8,976 bases of DNA from Vulcanisaeta sp. UBA163 (GTDB lineage Archaea; Thermoproteota; Thermoprotei; Thermoproteales; Thermocladiaceae). The notes beneath the pieces are model-generated. The model saw only the letters and a program-made list of their open reading frames with translations, had not been told where the DNA came from and did not search any database. The stretch covers positions 1-8,976 of the forward strand of contig DAJV01000070.1 in the NCBI GenBank assembly GCA_002496475.1, in the 5' to 3' direction. The translations under genes and the position numbers were made by a program. Below are positions 6,246-8,976 of the stretch, piece by piece (the stretch's first letter is position 1; each line of letters starts with the position of its first letter).

Positions 6246-6252
6246 TTTAAAG
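6241..6252 (-). promoter_or_regulatory. TATA box of the MFS gene
   Basis: CTTTAAAAATAA on the minus strand is centred about 32 bases before the ATG at 6214 and predicts a start site only a few bases upstream of it. No ribosome-binding site precedes the ATG. Confidence 0.5.
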
Positions 6253-6514
6253 ATTACCCAAAACCCAGAATTAAATTAACCATTCCAGGTCCTATCCAAT
6301 ATAATAAGCCGCATTAAACACCATAAGCAAAGTCACCGGAAAACCATTGCAATCACAAATAGACGCCTTATTATTTGGTTAACCATAAATGAGCACCCGT
6401 AAGTAATAAAACCATGAATCCGGAACCAATATCCTAAAGTAAGAGGGAGACCCTATCCCAGAGAAGGCGAGACTTGACTACGCTTTGCCATTTATCCCCT
6501 GAGAATGCCTGGCG
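6253..6514. other. Non-coding stretch between rpl18 and the MFS gene
   Basis: With the MFS promoter this makes a 300-base gap where archaea usually have the S5 gene after L18. No frame of useful length with a start codon is present on either strand. The ATG overlapping the L18 stop (6518) opens only 8 codons. A 10-base palindrome TGGTTAACCA lies at 6376-6385, and AGGG-AGA-CCCT at 6444-6454 could form a small hairpin. I see no tRNA, box C/D or box H/ACA signature. The part next to rpl18 is less A+T rich than the rest. Confidence 0.55.
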
Positions 6515-7153
6515 TCATTCCTCTGCTTCCTGTGGTACTTCTATGTTCAATTTCTTAAACCAACCCATGTAGTAATCCTTGATCTTATTCCTAACCTCAT
6601 CAACATGTTTTGGCAAGTCCATCGGTTCAAGCCCCTTGGCAAGATACTGGGAAAAGCGCGCCTTATATAGGGTCTCGTCCTCGCCCTTAAGCTTCTCGGC
6701 ATACTCAGCAATGTGCTTACCATTAATCCTATCATCATCAGGGATTATGTCCTCACTATGTGGCACCTCAAGCCCAGCGTCAATTACGCCCTTCAATACT
6801 GCAAAGATGCGGGTACCCTTAATGGGCCTGTGAAGTCCAATATCGAGTATAACCTTCTTAACTCCCTTTAGTAACGCCTTATAGCCAATTACTAAGCCCA
6901 CTAGGTAGGCACTCGGCGTGTTCTTCAAACCCCCCTTCCAACCAAAACCCAGTAGTTCCTTGGATGCAGCGTTCACAATAACCTCATCACCAGTTACCCT
7001 AGGTATAATAACCTGGGCAATTATGTATCTATTCGTTCTCCTAACGACAAGTCTAGGCAAGCCGCTCTTAATCATCTCCCTACGCCTGTAGTAATTCGTC
7101 TTACCCTCCCTCCTACGCCTAAACTTAACCTTATAACGACCACTTCTCGCCAT
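6515..7153 (-). CDS. rpl18: 50S ribosomal protein L18 (uL18)
   Basis: This 212-residue protein matches archaeal/eukaryotic uL18, which binds 5S rRNA in the large subunit central protuberance. The N terminus (MARSGRYKVKFRRRREGKTNYYRR) is the basic family start, followed by LPRLVVRRTNRYIIAQVI, the GWKGGLKNTPSAYLVG region and VILDIGLHRPIKGTRIFAVLKG, all conserved. The length is in the usual archaeal range, with a short acidic tail. It lies 61 bases downstream of rpl19e in the same direction, the standard archaeal order. A TATA-like box at 7179-7187 suggests it also has its own promoter. No ribosome-binding site precedes the ATG. The expected next gene, S5, is absent. Confidence 0.97.
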   Translation of the reverse strand: MARSGRYKVKFRRRREGKTNYYRRREMIKSGLPRLVVRRTNRYIIAQVIIPRVTGDEVIVNAASKELLGFGWKGGLKNTPSAYLVGLVIGYKALLKGVKKVILDIGLHRPIKGTRIFAVLKGVIDAGLEVPHSEDIIPDDDRINGKHIAEYAEKLKGEDETLYKARFSQYLAKGLEPMDLPKHVDEVRNKIKDYYMGWFKKLNIEVPQEAEE

Positions 7154-7178
7154 GTTCGTAAACCCAAGAACATAATTA

Positions 7179-7187
7179 CTTAATAAG
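7179..7187 (-). promoter_or_regulatory. TATA-like box of rpl18
   Basis: CTTATTAAG on the minus strand is centred about 30 bases before the ATG at 7153 and would give a leaderless or nearly leaderless transcript. It is a weaker match than the other promoters here, and co-transcription with rpl19e is also possible. Confidence 0.4.
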
Positions 7188-7214
7188 CATTTCTAGGATA
7201 AAGGGATGGGCGTT

Positions 7215-7664
7215 TTATCGCTGCTGCTTAATAATGTTATTACTTACCAAATACGCCCTGAGCGAAGCTACACTGTCAAATCGGCCACCCTTAACCTGCA
7301 GGTAGAGCTCCCTCCAGGTCCTTGAATCAATTAACCCCATCATCTTCAGCGAGCCCAAGTACCTCCTCATTGCCCTAATCCTTCCCTTCCAAACCTCCTT
7401 TGGATCAAGCCTAGCGTACTTACTACCCCTCCTACTACCGACACCCCTCCTCCTGCCCCTCCTCCTCTTGTCATGTAACTCACGCCACCTACCCCTACTA
7501 ATGCCCCTCGCGTACTCAGCGTATATCAACCCCTCCTTAATTAAGGCCCTAACATCAGCCTTCGTGGTAACCTCCTCAAGCCTATCAAGGGCCTCAGGGC
7601 TAATCCTAACCCTAGACTCACCAACGCCAAGTATCTCGGCTGCTATTTTCTTAACGTCAACCAT
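7215..7664 (-). CDS. rpl19e: 50S ribosomal protein L19e (eL19)
   Basis: This 149-residue basic protein matches eL19, an archaeal/eukaryotic large-subunit protein absent from bacteria. Family features are DVKKIAAEILGVGESRVRI at the start, the ALIKEGLI helix, the very basic stretch RRRGRRRGVGSRRGSKYAR (about 67-85), and WKGRIRAMRRYLGSLKMMGLI followed by YLQVKGG. The frame is open to a GTG at 7673, but the ATG at 7664 is the better start: it removes three non-conserved residues, has GAGGTG six bases before it, and is about 27 bases from the centre of a TATA box. It precedes rpl18, as usual, but the gene upstream is an oxidoreductase, not L32e. Confidence 0.96.
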   Translation of the reverse strand: MVDVKKIAAEILGVGESRVRISPEALDRLEEVTTKADVRALIKEGLIYAEYARGISRGRWRELHDKRRRGRRRGVGSRRGSKYARLDPKEVWKGRIRAMRRYLGSLKMMGLIDSRTWRELYLQVKGGRFDSVASLRAYLVSNNIIKQQR

Positions 7665-7687
7665 CAAGGACACCTCATGGACGCACT

Positions 7688-7697
7688 ATTTAAATTT
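7688..7697 (-). promoter_or_regulatory. TATA box of rpl19e
   Basis: On the minus strand the sequence AAATTTAAATAG covers this site, centred about 27 bases before the ATG at 7664. This would make the transcript leaderless from that ATG. If so, the GAGGTG at 7671-7676 would lie outside the message, so either it is a coincidence or transcription starts slightly earlier. Confidence 0.55.
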
Positions 7698-7701
7698 TCC
7701 G

Positions 7702-7719
7702 CCTCGGCCAATACCGAGG
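7702..7719. repeat. G+C-rich inverted repeat upstream of the rpl19e promoter
   Basis: CCTCGG (7702-7707) and CCGAGG (7714-7719) pair perfectly around a 6-base loop. The repeat lies just upstream of the rpl19e TATA box and 82 bases past the oxidoreductase stop. It could be part of that gene's terminator, although no T run follows it on the minus strand, or a regulator site for the ribosomal genes. Confidence 0.35.
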
Positions 7720-7800
7720 ATTACTCGCCCTTAAGGAGGAACCCATTATAGGGTCCAATCTTTACTCACGACCTCCTTGATGTTGATCTCATCATCTGTC

Positions 7801-8820
7801 TCAGGTTGGAGTTAGTAGAACCTTTCCTACCCTGTCCTCGGCCTTGAACACGGCATCAAATGCCTCCTTAACTTTGTCAAGGTTCATCTTCGAGTAAATG
7901 GGCGCCTTAATCCTACGCCCACTGAGTATGTCAAGGATCTTTGTAAATCCAGCCCTAGTGCCACCCGTGGAGCCTATAACAGTTACCTCCCTTGAGTATA
8001 ATGATGATAAACTCAACGTAACATCACCACCGGTCAGGGCGCCTGCAGTAACCCACCTGCCATGGCGAGCTACTAATTGAAAACTCGGTCCCCAGGTGGC
8101 CTGTCCAATGGCATCAACCACCAAGTCCGCACCAAGCCCATTACTCAACTCACTAACTAATGACTGAACCTCCTCCGGCGTCACGATATAATCAGCACTC
8201 AATTCCATTAATGCATCCTTGACCCTCACTGTCTTACGACTCACGGCAATGACGGTAGCGCCAGCCAGCTTTGCAAATTGAACCGCATAACTACCGACAT
8301 TCCCAGTGGCGCCAAGGACAACAACTAACTCCCCAGCCCTCATGCCAGTCCTATCAAAGACCATGTGCCACGCCGTCAAGGCACCAACCGGTAATGTCGC
8401 GGCCTCATTGAGGCTGACACCCCTCGGCACCCTTATAACATTGATTGCGGGAACCACGGCATACTCGGCAAACCCGCCATTGGTTACTACGCCTATCAAC
8501 CCGCCATTCACGCACAACTCCTCATGGCCAATTAGGCAGTAACTGCATGAACCATCAAATAACCTGTTATAAACCACTACCTCATCACCAACATTAACAC
8601 CCCTCACGTTTGGACCAAACTCTTCAATCACGCCGGAGAACTCGGCACCGGGTATGTGAGGCATGGGCTTACCACTCCTATTTATCGTGAAGTAGTCCAC
8701 TGGATTAACACCCGCGAACCTAACCTTGATCAATACCTCATTGGGCCCAGGCCTTGGCGCCTCAACATTCACTACCCGTATATTATCCATACCTGGCTTA
8801 TCAAGCACTACGGCACGCAT
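7801..8820 (-). CDS. MDR-family (alcohol dehydrogenase-like) oxidoreductase
   Basis: This 339-residue enzyme has the medium-chain dehydrogenase layout: a GroES-like N-terminal domain and a Rossmann domain with GATGNVG (170-176) after a beta strand. The dinucleotide strand ends in AVSRK, and the Arg suggests NADP(H) preference. Catalytic zinc ligands seem missing: Asn39 stands where Cys is usual (GVNPVDY), and GAE (58-60) replaces the common GHE. The structural zinc site is kept as Asp89, Cys92, Cys95 and Cys103, with Asp for the first Cys; Sulfolobus ADH is known to use Glu there. It may therefore be a quinone-reductase or enoyl-reductase-like enzyme rather than a zinc alcohol dehydrogenase. 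The start is an ATG with no ribosome-binding site and a TATA box 26 bases upstream. Substrate unknown. Confidence 0.88.
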   Translation of the reverse strand: MRAVVLDKPGMDNIRVVNVEAPRPGPNEVLIKVRFAGVNPVDYFTINRSGKPMPHIPGAEFSGVIEEFGPNVRGVNVGDEVVVYNRLFDGSCSYCLIGHEELCVNGGLIGVVTNGGFAEYAVVPAINVIRVPRGVSLNEAATLPVGALTAWHMVFDRTGMRAGELVVVLGATGNVGSYAVQFAKLAGATVIAVSRKTVRVKDALMELSADYIVTPEEVQSLVSELSNGLGADLVVDAIGQATWGPSFQLVARHGRWVTAGALTGGDVTLSLSSLYSREVTVIGSTGGTRAGFTKILDILSGRRIKAPIYSKMNLDKVKEAFDAVFKAEDRVGKVLLTPT

Positions 8821-8840
8821 TAAGCATCGTTACGAGGGAC

Positions 8841-8851
8841 CTAATTTAAGT
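8841..8851 (-). promoter_or_regulatory. TATA box of the oxidoreductase gene
   Basis: ACTTAAATTAG on the minus strand is centred 26 bases before the ATG at 8820, which predicts leaderless transcription. Confidence 0.6.
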
Positions 8852-8880
8852 GATACACGGTGTCTTCAATTTTTTGACAC
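8852..8880. promoter_or_regulatory. Palindromic candidate operator over the oxidoreductase BRE
   Basis: Two overlapping symmetries lie here: ACAC-G-GTGT (8855-8863), directly abutting the TATA box where the BRE belongs, and GTGTC-N11-GACAC (8860-8864 and 8876-8880) just upstream. Three GTGT/ACAC half-sites in 26 bases suggest a binding site for a dimeric regulator. Short arms mean chance is possible. Confidence 0.35.
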
Positions 8881-8976
8881 GCATCCCTTCAATAGTATGA
8901 ATGAGTTCACCAGCCATGCAATTAGGGAATAGGTAAGGGTGGATGAGGATGCATGACAAAGTGAAGGGGCAAGTCT
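8881..8976. other. Right edge, no convincing gene
   Basis: The plus strand has in-frame ATG codons at 8943 and 8949 whose frame stays open to the window edge (MRMHDKVKGQV), with GGTGG six bases before the second. This could be the start of a divergent gene, but 9-11 codons are too few to judge. Two minus-strand frames are also open from the edge and look non-coding. I do not call a gene. Confidence 0.25.

Noticed and set aside
6430..6518. S5 gene or remnant following rpl18, prompted by the ATG overlapping the L18 stop
   Set aside because: The frame ends after 8 codons, and no frame in the gap shows S5-like sequence.
6620..6640. tRNA T-arm-like GGTTCAAGCCCC inside rpl18
   Set aside because: The flanking bases do not form a 5-bp T stem, no acceptor or anticodon arms fit, and the sequence is coding for conserved L18.
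7746..7805. Possible box C/D small RNA on the minus strand (ATGATGA box C-like, CTGA nearby)
   Set aside because: The CTGA precedes the ATGATGA and overlaps the oxidoreductase stop codon. No box D follows and no upstream box C is present.
1..8976. CRISPR arrays, insertion sequences, toxin-antitoxin or defence genes
   Set aside because: No regularly spaced repeats, terminal inverted repeats with a transposase, or genes of such families were found on either strand.

Overview
The window looks like a thermophilic crenarchaeon, most likely of the Thermoproteales (Vulcanisaeta/Caldivirga type). This rests on the archaeal ribosomal proteins uL18 and eL19, an archaeal-type aspartyl-tRNA synthetase, and promoters that are TATA boxes about 26-30 bases upstream of start codons with little or no leader. 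The genus is inferred from general character, not from a search.

Layout. Bases 1-1726 hold a minus-strand ABC export operon: an ATPase, an overlapping ABC-2 permease, and a ribosome-binding site pointing to another gene just outside the left edge. A compact divergent promoter region (about 1727-1844) separates it from a plus-strand pair: a small zinc-ribbon/KH-like protein (1845-2357) and aspS (2395-3696), each with its own TATA box. aspS runs tail to tail, one base apart, into a minus-strand EamA/DMT-type permease (3698-4666). Upstream of that on the minus strand lie a 12-helix MFS transporter (4859-6214), a roughly 300-base non-coding stretch, rpl18 (6515-7153), rpl19e (7215-7664) and an MDR-family oxidoreductase (7801-8820). 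The last 156 bases hold the oxidoreductase promoter and no convincing gene.

How the genes work together. Three genes serve translation (aspS, rpl18, rpl19e), probably joined by the zinc-ribbon/KH protein. The others are independent transport or redox genes. The eL19-uL18 pair is kept in its usual archaeal order, but neither L32e before it nor S5 after it is present; an oxidoreductase and a transporter flank it instead.

No defence system, mobile element, CRISPR array, tRNA or rRNA was seen. The most interesting non-coding signals are perfect inverted repeats at several promoters, above all the ABC/KH divergent promoter, which carries two near-contiguous palindromes and a spaced 9-base inverted repeat. 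Start codons for three genes were moved inward from the longest reading frame on promoter or ribosome-binding evidence. This is mostly an ordinary chromosomal region, and I do not see a clear undescribed system in it.
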